The position numbers and the translations under genes are program-made. This document shows, one piece after another, positions 1 through 12,180 of a stretch of DNA of 64,000 bases; within the stretch, counting starts at the first letter, position 1, and every line of letters starts with the position of its first letter. This DNA comes from Macrostomum hystrix (Eukaryota; Platyhelminthes; Macrostomidae), in the NCBI GenBank assembly GCA_950097015.1, contig CATNEN010000001.1, positions 11,368,001-11,432,000 on the forward strand. Direction: 5' to 3'. Under the pieces are notes generated by a model, which worked only from the letters and a program-made list of their open reading frames with translations, ran no database searches and was not told where the DNA came from.

Positions 1-900
1 AGTATTTGTGTTAAATAAACAATATTTGTGTTGAATAAACTGTATTTGTGTTGAATAAGGGGACAAATGGGAGAGGAAATGTCGGGGGAGGGGATAGGGG
101 AAAGCAGCTACCAGGGAAGATGACAGAGGAGAAAGGGGAGTGGAGTCTGTGAAAGAAGGGAGTGATTCTATTGGCCTCATGCCAGCCCAGTCACACTCGT
201 CCCACAGGTCACGAACAGAATTGTTGTGCCTACCCCAAGCAATGCTCGAACCCAGCAATGAACTAGCATGACAGCTAAGGAGAAAGAGGCTGGCTATCGA
301 TGCCTTCCACGTCTATCGCAGTCGCTTCTTGTCACTGAAGTCACACTGGGGTTGACGGACATTTGAACCAATTTGAACCAATCGAAAAAACTGTATTCGT
401 CGTGAATAAACTGTATTTGTGTTGAATAAACAGTATTTGTGTTAAATAAACAATATTTGTGTTGAATAAACAGCATTTGTATTGAATAAACAGTATTTGT
501 GTTAGATAAACAGTATTTGTGTTAAATAAACAATATTTGTGTTGAATAAACTGTATTTGTGTTGAATAAACAGTATTTGTGTTGAATAAACAATATTTGT
601 GTTGAAAAAGCAGTATTTGTGGTAAATAAACAGTATTTGTGTTGAATAAACAGCATTTGTGTTAAATAAACAATATTTGTGTTGATAAACAGTATTTGTG
701 TTAAATAAACAGTATTTGTGTTAAATAAACAATATTTGTGTTGAATAAACAATATTTGTGTTGAATAAACAGTATTTGTGTTGAATAAACAGTATTTGTG
801 TTGAATAAACAGCATTTGTGTTGAATAAACAGCATTTGTGTTGAATAAACAGTATTTGTGTTGAATAAACAGTATTTGTGTTGAATAAACAGTATCTGCG
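1..900. repeat. 20-bp AT-rich minisatellite
   Basis: Units of the form gaataaacagtatttgtgtt occupy 1-58 and about 400-900, some 28 copies in all, with many single-base variants. Between them, 59-395 is non-repetitive and shows no gene. Reading frames that run through the array come from the repeat and are not genes. Confidence 0.9.
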
Positions 901-1424
901 GAGAATAAAACAGTATTTTAAATAAAAACAGTTTTGAGCTAGCTATCAGAGTGTTGTGTGAGTGGACGGTGATTGGGTTTATTTAACGTACTTTGGTTAA
1001 AGAAGCGGTATTCGCAGACGAGTGCAGAAGTAAAAATATATTAGCAACTTGACATGGGACAATTCTGAATTCTTGTGCTGCTTTTCGCTTGCAATCCAAA
1101 AACTAAAACCATTTGACACTGAGTCCGGTTAATAATTTCAATTGATCCAATCTCCTGCCGTCCTATTGTCAATGTTTCAGGGCATCACTGCGTCACTGCT
1201 TCCAGTCACTCCTGTCATCACCGGTCACTACCTTTCACCACCTGTCACCACCTGTCACGACCTATCACCACCTGTCGACACCTGTCACCACCTGTCGACA
1301 CCTGTCACCACCTGTCATTACCTGTCACCACCAGTCACCACCTGTCACCACCTGTCGACACCTGTCACCACCTGTCACTGTCGCCATCTGAGGCACAGAT
1401 TGGCGGCTCCCCTCGCTCTGAGCG
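901..1424. repeat. Intergenic stretch with a short CACCTGTC array
   Basis: About 1225-1380 is built from a degenerate 10-bp unit, ctgtcaccac, with ctgtcgacac variants. It lies just downstream (gene sense) of the stop codon of the minus-strand glycine-rich protein gene. The rest of the stretch shows nothing recognisable. Confidence 0.7.
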
Positions 1425-4400
1425 TCAGCCGCAGGCCACAGACACGCTCAGCAGCACGCGGCCCTGAAGCTCCGAGTTGGCGCCGGTGGCGGTGGCGCAA
1501 CCGAAGCCGCTGCAGAAGGAGCCGCCGCCACCTCCGGCCTTTCCTGGGGCAGTGCCGGTGCCCCCGCCGCTGAATCCGCCGCCTCCGCCGCCAGCACCGA
1601 TGCGACCACCAGCGCAGCAGCCGCCGCCAGCCCCGCCTCCGCCGAAGCCGCCGTCGCCAGTGGGGCAGGAGGAGCTGCGAGCTCCGCCGAGCCAGCCGTC
1701 GATGCGGCTCAGACCGGGACCTCCGGGATCAGCGAAGGACTCGTTGCTGGGCTGGGCCGAGCCGAGCCAGCCGGCGCCGGCACCGCCGCACGAGAAGAGG
1801 GGGTAGTCGTTGCGGCGATTGGGCGCCACCAGACCCGGCTGACCGGCAGCTCCTCCAGCGCCAGTCCAGTTGTTCTTCGGCCAGCTGTCCGTGCCGTTGA
1901 TGCCGCCGTCGCCACTCACGCCATCTGGGATTTCAGCGGACACGCCATTGGTTTCCATGGTTTCTGTCAATCAGCTCAGCTGGCACACCGCTCGGTGAGC
2001 TGCCAGTTTCCTAATATATTGCTGAAAGTCTGTAAAACTGGCGGACAAGCCAATTTTCACTTTCAGTAGTTCTAAAATATTCTTCGCTCGTACGAATATG
2101 AGCTGCTCAGTTCTTTATCTCATGAATTTCACAACCTATTTGCGGATCTCCGAGTTCTTCGAGCATGCGCAGATCTGTCCTCCAACTGCCTCGAATCTGT
2201 CTGCTAAAACCCTGCTGATACTACTCAATACTCACGATGGAATGAGTAGCTGAAATAGAGTGTACTTTGTCTGTGTTCAATGAAAATGTTTTAAACAGCC
2301 AAGCCAAGTTTTGGCTGCTTCAGTGCTTGCCAGGTCCAATTTGGGCAGTTCAGGTGAGATCGAGCAAAGGAACACCTGAGAGAGCTCTTTTCATTTCTAG
2401 TTTCGTGGCAGATTGAATAAAATGATTAAAGTCACAGTTTTGAATCGCTTTTAGTTTCTCTGATTTTGATGCGATGAAGTCCGTGTTCCTATTTTCTTGA
2501 TTGGCAATTTTTCGTCAAACTGCTTTGGATGGCTAATAAAGAGAATTAAATTTACCGATTAACCGCTTGTCAGCCAGGATTTGCTCTCCATGTTGCTTCT
2601 GTCTAAATCTGCTGCACTGCAGCTTTTGTTGAAAGTTCAAGTCCATTGAATGTGACGCCTGCCAATCAGAGCCCTCGACATCTATGGTCCTTCCTGCCCA
2701 GCAACTCCTGGCCACAGACGCTGCCACAGCTGATCCTGCTCTGCTGTCTGTGACCCTGGCTGAACCTGGAGAGACTGCACCAGTCGCTGAGGCTCATTCA
2801 GTGAATGCTTGAGCTCTGGGCCTACAAAGGCTGCATCATGAGCCCTGAGATGGCACAGATTCAACCTTTGCGGTCACTCACAAGTAAAAACTTGCAGCTT
2901 TTTCTAACTCTGTTAAGAGAGAAAAAAAAATTTTGAATTGCACACTTTCTTCAGGGCCTCGGTTTACTTACAATGATTCCAATATGTCCCTCCGCCTCCT
3001 CCAGCAGCCAGGAGCAGCCGAGGACTGCCAGTGCCGTTGCTGATGTACACGAAGCTGCCACCGCCACCACCTGCGCCATATTCGCACGCCGAGTTGCCAC
3101 CGGCCTGTCCGACCACAATGTCCAGTCGGGTGTCAGCGGCGAGCCAGAAGCTCCCAGCTGATGAGGCGCCTCTGCCGCCGCGGCTCGAGTTTGTCGTGTT
3201 GCCCCCAGCAGCTCCGAAGGCCTCAATGCGGAAGCATGCAGCGAACGGCACGGAGAAGAGCTGAACCGATCCGTTCCGGCCGGAGCTGCTGTCTGTTTGG
3301 TGAGTCGAATAGTGATGCGGCAGTGTGAGAGATTGGCTGCTCACATGTAACGAGTCAGGTGTGAGAAGCTAATCCGCAATGCACTTTGAAAAATTGCTTT
3401 AAAAAAGAGCAACTTAAGTTAAGTTGAAGTAAGATGAAAATTTTATTTTGGTCCTTCTGTTCTGTTTCTGCTTTCTTCATCTCTCCTGGTCCGTCCTTCT
3501 CAGTGTGTCTTCCTTCTTCTCATTGGTTTTTATCTTTAGCCCCCTTTTTCAACCGTTCTTGTGCTCAACTCGCAATCTTCTTTTTCTGCGCCAACTGAAT
3601 TTATTAGTTATGTTTCTTTTATTTTATCTCGCTAATAATTTACCTCATTTATTCACGCTTGTGTCAGCGTTGTTTTGCAATATTACTCGCTGATCACTTT
3701 ACTAAATTCACTTGTTCTTTTTAATCCTTGGGATTCGGGACTGCCACCAAAGGAATCCCACTCTCCTTTTCTGCTGTGCTTTGAAACCCAGTTTTAGCGT
3801 TGGTCTCATTTTATACTCGTATTATTGTTATCGGTCGATTCCTCTCTGTTGTACTTTTCCCTACAAGTTCGTTTGCTATGGTTTCAACTGCAAACTTTTC
3901 AAGTGCCAACGTTCTCTCCTCAAGCTCAAGCTGTTACAGTTGGGTCAAGGGCGTTAATTAAATTATCTTCCCGTTTCCTTTAACATTCGAAAGACATGGG
4001 GTATTTCAAATACCCAGATTTTTCTTCCTTCTGTATCTCCTAAAATATTTAACCAATCGCCTTGATAATCCAGAACACGGCACTCTAGCTGATGAAACAA
4101 CTTCTAGACTCAAATTCCAGAATTCTCGTCGAAGATTCTGGTGGCAAAAACCAACAATATAGGCATAATTTTTCTGCTCACAATTTCATAATGTATCATG
4201 CCGGTTATTAATGCTCACTATTTTGTATTGTGTTGCTGTTTTTAACTATTGTATGGATTCGCTATAGAGGTTCACACAGAACAATGTCAGTTGTCCTTGT
4301 CATCAGTGTCTTCGACAAGACTTGCTGAATATCTTGTTCAGTTAGTCAGTTCATCGTAAAGTGTGATCTCGTCATCTCGCGTTGCGCCGTATCTTAGAAG

Positions 4401-6803
4401 AAGCTCGCATCCACCAATCGATCGTCGTCTGCATCTTCGTGGACTTTCTGAAGGCCTTCGATTCGGTGTCGAGGCGAGTCATTGCGACCATCCTGCGTGC
4501 GTACCATGTGCCTGAGCAGCTGGTAATGGCTGTGATGGCCCTGTACCATGAGACCAAGGCGGCAGTCGTGACGCCAGACGGTCTGTCGGACTTTTTCGAC
4601 ACGTCCTCTGGCGTGCTGCAGGGGGACACTCTGGCGCCCTTCCTGTTCGTCCTGGTCCTGGACTGGGTGCTGCGCGTCAGCCTTCCTGATGACTCCAATG
4701 GCTTTTTGCTCTGTCGCAGAACAAGCAGGCGACATCCCGAGAAGCGGCTCTCCGTTCTGGCCTACGCAGACGATCTGGCGCTGCTTTCAAGCTCTGCGGA
4801 AGGAGCCCAACGACTGCTGGACAAGCTGACGGCCGCGGCAGCCGTGGTCGGTCTGTCTGTGAACGCCAAGAAGACGATGGTGCTTACCGTCCCGGCAGAC
4901 CTGCCCGCTGAGATCCGCTGTCGTAATGCGAACGGGCAGGCGGCGATGCTGCCTCGCTGCACGACATTCACCTACCTCGGCGGTCTGGTGCCAAGCGTGC
5001 AGGACGACATCGCTCGGCGCAGGGCGCTCGCCTGGGGGGCGTTTCGCTCCCTGCGAACTTTACTGCAGTGTCCCGCGCTGCCAGACCGGCTGAGGAGGCG
5101 TCTGTACCAGGCCGTCATCGAAACTGTGCTCCTGTACAACGCCCACACGTGGACCCTGACCAGCTCACAGGAGCGGCAGCTGGACGCCGCGCACGCTGCA
5201 CTTCTGCGCGCTGCCTTCGGAGTCCACTACTCGCCGAACTCCACGACCAACATCAGCAACGACGAGCCGTACCACCGGGCCCAGCTCTGCCGGCCAAGCC
5301 AGCTACTCCGCACCCAGCGCTTGCAGCTGGCCGGCCACGTTATCCGTGTGGCGCTGCCCAGAGCCCCTGCAAGATGTGCTGCTGCTTTCCCTGCAGGGAC
5401 CACGGCGGTGCGGCCAGGCGAGGACACCACGTTTCGTCGACCTGCTGCTGACTGATGCCGGCATCTCCGACCCTCGCGGACTGATCCTCCTGCGCAGTTC
5501 TGCGCTCGCGCGCGCTTTTTGACAGCTTCCCACTCTTTGGCCTCAGCCAGGGTTGCTGTAGTTTGTTGTTGTTGTTGTAAAGTGTGAAAAAAAATTTTCA
5601 GATGGTAGACTGTCATTCGGTTTAGGAGCTTTTGTGAAAATGGCAGCGGGTATTTAAAATAGCATGGTTTTTCTCTGTTCCAGACGTCACCAAACTCGTG
5701 CAGCGTTGCCCCGACTGCAATCAGCTACACCCACATAATGGTCAAGACAGTGATCTTTGGTCACCGTCAGGCTACCCCATTCCAGCGCGCATTCATATGG
5801 ATTGGGCCTACGTAAATATCACTGATAACACTTTGTCATCCGGGGCTCTTTCTCACCTTAGATAGAGGCCTTCCCATGCCGCGATCGGGCAACCGATTCC
5901 GTCATACATTGCCTCAGAACCGTATTCACACGATTTGGCGTTCTGGAGACAGTAGTGTCGGACAACGCACCCGAGTTTATAGCAGACCCACTCACCTCAT
6001 GGTTGCGCGCCAACGGCGATGTCTTAAGACCTCGAGCCTACTTTCAGTTTCGTTTAGAACCTTTGAACTTGCTAATCAATAAATACGCACAATAAACGTG
6101 CCTTGTCAAACACACGTCATTTTCCCACAACCCAAACTCCATTCCACAATCCCAATCCCAGTATCAGCAGCGAATAGACTATGTGGTCTGCTATGGAGCC
6201 ACAGCCACCCGCTGGGATTTTTCTATACCAGATTTCAGCAGACTCACTCTCGAAAACTCGCCAGAAAAGTCGCGACCGAAGCTGCTGCTCGAAGTCATCC
6301 GCCTTCCACAGCCTCACGGCTCCGTCGGTTGGCGAGCCCAGCTGCCTCGACACGTGACTGCCGTTCGGCCCAGTCTGACCCGATGACTCATCGTTGATGA
6401 CGAGCATCTGGCAGACACGGCTGGTCTCATTCAGCACTGCGGCAGCGCAGCCTCTGTCATCGCACCAGTACAGGCACTCGGCAGCCGAGCGCAACCCGGA
6501 CTGGTTGACCAGACTGCTGCTCACCGACTCATTCAGAGTGAGGGAGCCGCTGGCATCTCGACGGAACACCGTCACACTCGAGGTTGTCACTGAGGAAGTG
6601 GATTCGGGTGCAAAATCATGGAAAATGATTTGCGAACAGTGAATGAAGAATGAAGCATGCAAATGCTGCGGCACAATGCTACGCATGCAGAAAGATCCGC
6701 GTCCGGAGCAGCTGGTGGATTGAATGGACTGCTCAAATGCCAACTGGGACTCACCTTCTGCAGTGTGAACAATGAGCAGGACTAAAAGTGTTTGGAGTCG
6801 CAT
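1425..6803 (-). CDS. Secreted PAN-like / ALK-type glycine-rich domain protein (4 exons)
   Basis: I read four exons on the minus strand: 6803-6755, 6589-6229, 3336-2972 and 1924-1425. Phases run 1, 2, 1 and all introns are GT-AG, giving about 424 residues. The protein starts with a signal peptide (MRLQTLLVLLIVHTAEG, from the ATG at 6803). Exon 2 has a cysteine pattern resembling a PAN/apple module (AECLYWCDDRGCAAAV...CQML). Exons 3 and 4 match the glycine-rich domain found beside the membrane in ALK/LTK receptors: IEAFGAAGGN, DIVVGQAGG, GAGGGGGSFVY, LLLAAGGGGGTY, then GFGGGGAGGG and GGGGGGFSGGG. The stop follows VSVACG, with no transmembrane segment or kinase after it. So it is a secreted protein carrying an ALK-type domain, not a receptor kinase. 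Exon 1 is short and the least certain; the upstream frame stays open to 6887. A role as ligand or decoy is inference only. Confidence 0.72.
1925..2971 (-). other. Intron 3 of the glycine-rich protein gene
   Basis: The donor is at 2971-2966 (gtaagt on the minus strand) and the acceptor ends at 1925. I see no repeat or further exon inside. Short open frames near 2530-2860 have no recognisable content. Confidence 0.6.
3990..4085. repeat. Dispersed repeat, copy 1
   Basis: The stretch containing tttcaaatacccagattttt, then ctgtatctcct, accaatcgcc and aatccagaacacgg, recurs with substitutions at about 26150-26250. It includes the palindrome ggtatttcaaatacc. The family is not recognised. Confidence 0.5.
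4377..5580 (+). pseudogene. 5'-truncated non-LTR retrotransposon (LINE) reverse transcriptase
   Basis: The plus-strand frame from about 4382 encodes the later part of a LINE reverse transcriptase. Motif A is FVDFLKAFDSVSR, motif B is SGVLQGDTLAPFLFV, the catalytic motif C is YADDLALLS, and LSVNAKKTMVL and FTYLGGLV follow. The thumb-like tail includes RRLYQAVIETVLLYNAHTW. The start of the reverse transcriptase and the endonuclease are missing. Near 5345-5360 the sense shifts to another frame, which continues with RFVDLLLTDAGISDP to a stop near 5521, so there is a frameshift. A short TTG run (about 5561-5578) may mark the 3' tail. The catalytic YADD is intact, but the copy is dead by truncation and frameshift. 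I did not assign a clade. Confidence 0.85.
5680..6080 (+). pseudogene. Integrase fragment of an LTR retrotransposon (Ty3-like)
   Basis: Frames here read CPDCN followed by PIPARIHMDWAYV, which fits the zinc-binding tail and the first catalytic Asp of a retrotransposon integrase. Further on, about 5910-6010 reads LRTVFTRFGVLETVVSDN then APEF, which matches the region of the second catalytic Asp. The pieces are broken by stops and frame changes and no LTR or other domain is visible. It sits in an intron of the minus-strand glycine-rich protein gene. Confidence 0.7.
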
Positions 6804-8249
6804 TGCAAGTCTCACAGTGAAGTCACTTTGAGTCGAGCTGCTAGGGTTTGAGTCAAGTTGCGTCCGCAGCTGAAATGCAGAGTACATTTCGAAGTGAAGT
6901 ACTTTAACATGTCACACAAAAAGGATTTTCCTCGTGTAATTTTCCGGCAATGTCGGCCGGAAAAATGCCGGCATTAACTGCCGGAACAGAAATGACAAGC
7001 AGTTCTGACCAAAGGTGCCTATTCTTAGTTGCTAGGCTATAGTTTTAACATGGCAACAAAAGGCAAGATGACAATGGCGTATGTCGTCCAGACAAGTCAC
7101 CAACCTAGCGATGCTTCACTCAAACTGGAATTGTAAGTCATTTTTATAATACTTCTAGGAGACAGAATGACGCGTCACTCACCAACTAGCAACACGGCAA
7201 CAACCGGAGCGAAAGATATTTATCGATTTGCAAATACTTTTCTTTATAGGCTATTACTATAGCCTTGGCAATGGATGCGATTTGTGAAATTGCTGAAACT
7301 GAGTTGACAGAAAATTTATAGTTTGAATGTCCTGGGAATTCTGTCAGATGTCGCCTCCTAGCAAAGATGAGTTCTTGCTAATTAAGTAAGCTATTTGCAG
7401 GCAACAAAAGAACTACGAAGCTGTTTGCTGAGGTATCTTAATTATGTGGCATTTCCTGCGACAGCTTTTAGATTGAGATTTCAAAACCTGCTCGGGAATT
7501 CTAACAGAGCAATCTATTTTACAGCTTCTTTTTCATATACTCATTTAAATAAAAGAAACTTGACTAAATAAGCGGCAAAGTTATGGCTCCGTACTAGACA
7601 GTGCTTCTGAAATACAAAAATATAAGTAACATGATATTATAATAATATTAATTGCAGGAGGGCTGCGGGCAATGGCACATCATCTGGTGACACTCTAGAC
7701 CTGCAGCCAGCGAGGAGGCAATTCTGCGATCCGTTTCGCTGACTCCTGAGCACACACGCAAAGAGATACCGTACGCAGGTACCACATCTCATTCCCACAA
7801 CCACCTCACTCAGCCGACCATTTCACTCGATCAACCGACCATCTCACTCGTTATAACCCTACATTATTCCACCAAAACAGTATCGCATGCTTGAATGATA
7901 AATGTTTTATGCTTTCGTCTAGTTTTCGTCTATGGTCGAAATATCACCCAGGCAGAGCATTGAATTTCAAGTGCTCTATCAGCTTACATGTTTGCAAAGT
8001 TGGTCATAGATTAAAGGTAATTTTTGCACTTTAACTTTTTTTGTTTTTTACTTTCAGGCAATTACTTTAATACAACGGCTTGTATCGCATGCAATGACAT
8101 TTTTCTGTCTTTTGTCGTCCAACAAAAAGTTGCGTAGGCTCATTAGGCGGCAGTTAATTATAATTGTAAAAACTTCAGCAATCTTTTGTGATAAAGCAGA
8201 AAGAAAAATAGCAACATCTGGTCGCATCTCCGAACCATCATTTTCTTAC
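6804..8249. other. Gene-free stretch 5' of the glycine-rich protein gene
   Basis: This stretch should contain the promoter and 5' leader of the minus-strand gene, but I cannot point to a core element. It also holds a partial SINE-like copy at 7650-7790. An inverted motif pair with gccgg is seen at 6943-6985. Nothing else is supported. Confidence 0.4.
7650..7790 (-). repeat. Partial SINE copy (3' part), minus strand
   Basis: Read on the minus strand, this stretch matches the 3' half of the SINE at 25189-25555: ctcaggagtcagcg, then gcagaattgcctcctcgctg, then ggtgccattgcccgcagccc in approximate form. The tRNA-like head is absent. The copy ends beside an AT-rich stretch (aataatattaattgcagg). Confidence 0.6.
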
Positions 8250-8632
8250 CATTTCCTTTCAATGTTTTCCTACAACTCAATTTTATTAGAATAATTTCAT
8301 TTGCCTAATCACTGCCAGCAACCAGCAGCTACGAGCGAATCTACCGTGCGTCATATTGTTTACTCTAAATTGTAAGCTCTCAACCGAGGCTAAATTGGTT
8401 ACTTGCTTCATTTTGGTTTAAATCCTTGCCCTATTTTTATGATTCTTATCGCCCAATGTCTGCATCTGGCTGTTAAAAGCTTAACTTTTGAATTTTACAT
8501 CTGGAGCGTCAGAGGCATTCACCAAAAAACGAATATGCTGCACTGATATTTAAAGTAATGCGATTCGTACCTGAGTTTACTCCGAAACTTTTTAAAATTA
8601 TCAGTCCATAAATAAGTTTTCAAATTCTACCA

Positions 8633-9722
8633 ATCAGCATCCACTCTGACCAATCAGCATCCACTCTGACCAATCAGCATCCACTCTGACCAATCAGCAT
8701 CCACTCTGACCAATCAGCATCCACTCTGACCAATCAGCATCCACTCTGACCAATCAGCATCCACTCTGACCAATCAGCCTCCACTCTGACCAATCAGCCT
8801 CCACTCTGACCAATCAGCATCCACTCTGACCAATCAGCATCCACTCTGACCAATCAGCATCCACTCTGACCAATCAGCATCCACTCTGACCAATCAGCAT
8901 CCACTCTGACCAATCAGCATCCACTCTGACCAATCAGCATCCACTCTGACCAATCAGCATCCACTCTGACCAATCAGCATCCACTCTGATCAATCAGCAT
9001 CCACTCTGACCAATCAGCATTCACTCTGACCAATCAGCATCCACTCTGACCAATCAGCATCCACTCTGACCAATCAGCATCCACTCTGACCAATCAGCAT
9101 CCACTCTGACCAATCAGCATTCACTCTGACCAATCAGCATCCACTCTGACCAATCAGCATCCACTCTGACCAATCAGCATCCACTCTGACAAATCAGCAT
9201 CCACTCTGACCAATCAGCATCCACTCTGACCAATCAGCATCCACTCTGACCAATCAGCATCCACTCTGACCAATCAGCATCCACTCTGACCAATCAGCAT
9301 CCACTCTGACCAATCAGCATCCACTCTGACCAATCAGCATCCACTCTGACCAATCAGCATCCACTCTGATCAATCAGCATCCACTCTGACCAATCAGCAT
9401 TCACTCTGACCAATCAGCATCCACTCTGACCAATCAGCATCCACTCTGACCAATCAGCATCCACTCTGACCAATCAGCATCCACTCTGACCAATCAGCAT
9501 TCACTCTGACCAATCAGCATCCACTCTGACCAATCAGCATCCACTCTGACCAATCAGCATCCACTCTGACAAATCAGCATCCACTCTGACCAATCAGCAT
9601 CCACTCTGACCAATCAGCATTCATTCTGACCAATCAGCATCCACTCTGACCAATCAGCATCCACTCTGACCAATCAGCATCCACTCTGACCAATCAGCAT
9701 CCACTCTGACCAATCAGCATCC
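8633..9722 (+). repeat. 20-bp CCAAT-box minisatellite, about 54 copies
   Basis: The unit is ccaatcagcatccactctga. Most copies are identical; rare variants (cct for cat, ttc for tcc, gat for gac, aaatcag for caatcag) recur in the same order in two blocks, indicating block duplication. Each unit contains CCAATCAG, a match to the NF-Y binding consensus. Confidence 0.95.
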
Positions 9723-10109
9723 TCTGCTCTCATGAAAAGTCACAAGTCACTGAAGTCGGGTCTCGTCGTATGAGGTGGCAGAAAAAATGAAGGCAATGTT
9801 ACGCAGGCCATACTGATATCGCATGCTCTGTATAATTCTGGCTCAAAAAGCAGACTTGGAAACAAAATTTGGGCCACTCAAATGTTCGATTCGGCCTCTT
9901 GAGCACATGAGCTCAGTCTCGGCTGCGGGACTTCCTCAGCTGCAGCCGAAGGTCAGCTCGGTGCTCCGAAGCCAGCATCTGCAGGCGAGTGAAGATTGGC
10001 GCTCAGGTAAAAATTAGCTCTGTCTCCGAGAGCATGCCTGTAGGGCTGCGTTCTCGTGATTTTAATTTCCTCAACATTAATTTGATCCTTGTTCTGTGCG
10101 TTTCCCTCT

Positions 10110-10260
10110 TCACTGCTGCCTTGAGTGTGTTACTGCAAACTGCACCAGTGTGCGTGTGCTCAGGAGCGGAATGGACAGAATTGCGTGTCGCTGGCTGCGG
10201 GTCCAATGACTCAAAATTGTGTGCCAGTGCCTACAGTTCCCTGCAATACCCTAAGTCCCC
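10110..10260 (+). repeat. SINE-like 3' segment within the dispersed unit
   Basis: gtgtgctcaggagcggaatg, cagaattgcgtgtcgctggc and tgtgccagtgcctac match in order the 3' part of the SINE at 25189-25555. The same segment is inverted at 20060-20170. The SINE therefore belongs to the larger duplicated unit. Confidence 0.55.
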
Positions 10261-10319
10261 ATTACCTAACCGTCTTCCCGTCCTCTCACCCTTGCCCGTC
10301 TCCCACCTGTCCCTCAGCG

Positions 10320-11402
10320 AGGCTGTTAGACAGAGTCTGTCACCTATTAGACAGAGTCTGTCACCTGTTAGACAGAGTCTGTCACCTGTTAGACAGAGTC
10401 TGTCACCTATTAGACAGAGTCTGTCACCTGTTAGACAGAGTCTGTCACCTGTTAGACAGAGACTGTCACCTGTTAGACAGAGTCTGTCACCTGTTAGACA
10501 GAGACTGTCACCTGTTAGACAGAGACTGTCACCTGTTAGACAAAGACTGTCACCTGTTAGACAAAGACTGTCACCTGTTAGACAAAGACTGTCACCTGTT
10601 AGACAAAGACTGTCACCTCTTAGACAAAGTCTGTCACCTGTTAGACAAAGTCTGTCACCTATTAGACAGAGACTGTCACCTGTTAGACAGTCTGTCACCT
10701 GTTTGACAGAGTCTGTCACCTGTTAGACAGAGACTGTCACCTGTTAGACAGAGTCTGTCACCTGTTAGACAGAGTCTGTCACCTGTTAGACAGAGACTGT
10801 CACCTATTAGACAGAGACTGTCACCTATTAGACAGAGTCTGTCACCTGTTAGACAAAGTCTGTCACCTATTAGACAGAGACTGTCACCTATTAGACAGAG
10901 ACTGTCACCTGTTAGACAGAGTCTGTCACCTATTAGACAGAGACTGTCACCTGTTAGACAGAGACTGTCACCTATTAGACAGAGACTGTCACCTGTTAGA
11001 CAGAGACTGTCACCTGTTAGACAGAGTCTGTCACCTGTTAGACAGAGTCTGTCACCTGTTAGACAAAGACTGTCACCTGTTAGACAAAGTCTGTCACCTA
11101 TTAGACAGAGACTGTCACCTATTAGACAGAGTCTGTCACCTGTTAGACAAAGTCTGTCACCTATTAGACAGAGACTGTCACCTATTAGACAGAGACTGTC
11201 ACCTGTTAGACAGAGTCTGTCACCTGTTAGACAGAGTCTGTCACCTATTAGACAGAGACTGTCACCTATTAGACAGAGTCTGTCACCTGTTAGACAAAGT
11301 CTGTCACCTATTAGACAGAGACTGTCACCTATTAGACAGAGACTGTCACCTGTTAGACAGAGACTGTCACCTGTTAGACAGAGACTGTCACCTGTTAGAC
11401 AG
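10320..11402 (+). repeat. 21-bp minisatellite with an internal dyad, about 51 copies
   Basis: The unit contains ttagacagagtctgtcacct plus one base. Two main variants, gacagagtctgtc and gacagagactgtc, alternate in blocks, with caaag as a third. Because 21 is a multiple of three, long open frames appear on both strands; they are artefacts. The same family lies inverted at 19165-19320 and 30700-30860. Confidence 0.95.
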
Positions 11403-12180
11403 ATCTTAGATTCTAGATTCCCTGCTGCTATCCATGATATCTAGCGCTATATTCTTTAGTTTTATGTTCTCATTCGAATTATTATACTTTCAAAATACAG
11501 AAAAACAATGATTGCTTTCCTGCAAGAAAAAAACGCTAAGTTTGTTAAGAGTAATCCTATTAGCTAGTATACAAATATTATCTCCTAGTTTTGAATCTAA
11601 TAACGATTACAGCAATGCTCGGAACACATTTCTTTAGTTTAGAATATAAAATAACGTATAACATAACAGCTACGTATGCTCTGAAAACAGCTTCGTCATT
11701 TATTTTATAATCCTATTGAATATTGCTTGCAAGAATGCTTGAAAAACGTTAAAATTAAAAATGAACCGAGCTTTGCTCAAAGTATTTTTGAATCTAAAAA
11801 ACGCTGGCAGAAATGCTCGAGAATTATTTTCTCAGTTTTGTATCGAATAAAAGTTGCTGCTGCACTCAAAAAAATATTTTTTCTTTTCTCAGAGCGAGAA
11901 ACTTAATTATTTGCTTTGACAGTAGCTCATTATATCACCAGTTCGTTGTACAATAAAAACCTAAAAGAGAATAATGAAAAACTTATACGAACCGTACTGA
12001 CATTTTTAACTGTTGAGGATAGACTATTACTCAATATATCATGCTACCCCTCGATAATTTATGCAAGCCAGTTAATAAATATCATTCTACCCCCTTGATA
12101 AATTATGCTTCCACCTAGATAATTCATGCTTTTTCATTTATAATTCATCTTTCCCCTAAAAAATGCATGACTCCACCTAG
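11403..12180. other. AT-rich unique stretch
   Basis: No gene or clear repeat is visible. From about 12045 the sequence grades into degenerate precursors of the ataattcatgctttccatcg array that follows. Confidence 0.5.

Larger units (their letters stand above)
3337..6228 (-). other. Intron 2 of the glycine-rich protein gene, hosting retroelement remnants
   Basis: This 2.9-kb intron runs from the gtatag donor at 6228 to an acceptor ending at 3337. It contains a plus-strand LINE fragment and a plus-strand integrase fragment. 3400-4370 is T-rich with no gene; about 3990-4085 matches, in diverged form, 26150-26250. Confidence 0.6.
8250..10320 (+). repeat. Large dispersed unit, left copy of an inverted pair
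   Basis: The sequence from atttcctttcaatg (8251) to the ggtgacagtc-type array at 10320 recurs in inverse orientation at 19975-21195. The order is the same: a unique flank, the CCAAT minisatellite, then a second unique flank (9725-10310). The left copy has about 54 minisatellite units, the right about 12. The inner end of the right copy is the 3' end of exon 6 of the spectrin-like gene. A third partial copy is at 27120-27560. Confidence 0.75.

Noticed and set aside
1142-1806. Plus-strand proline-rich frames over the glycine-rich exon
   Set aside because: They are the antisense of glycine codons in the minus-strand exon 4.
1425-6803. Receptor tyrosine kinase (ALK orthologue)
   Set aside because: The frame ends in a stop right after the glycine-rich part and no membrane or kinase segment follows in the window.
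9989-10726. 245-codon frame with LSPVRQR repeats
   Set aside because: It runs through the 21-bp array, and all frames are open there.
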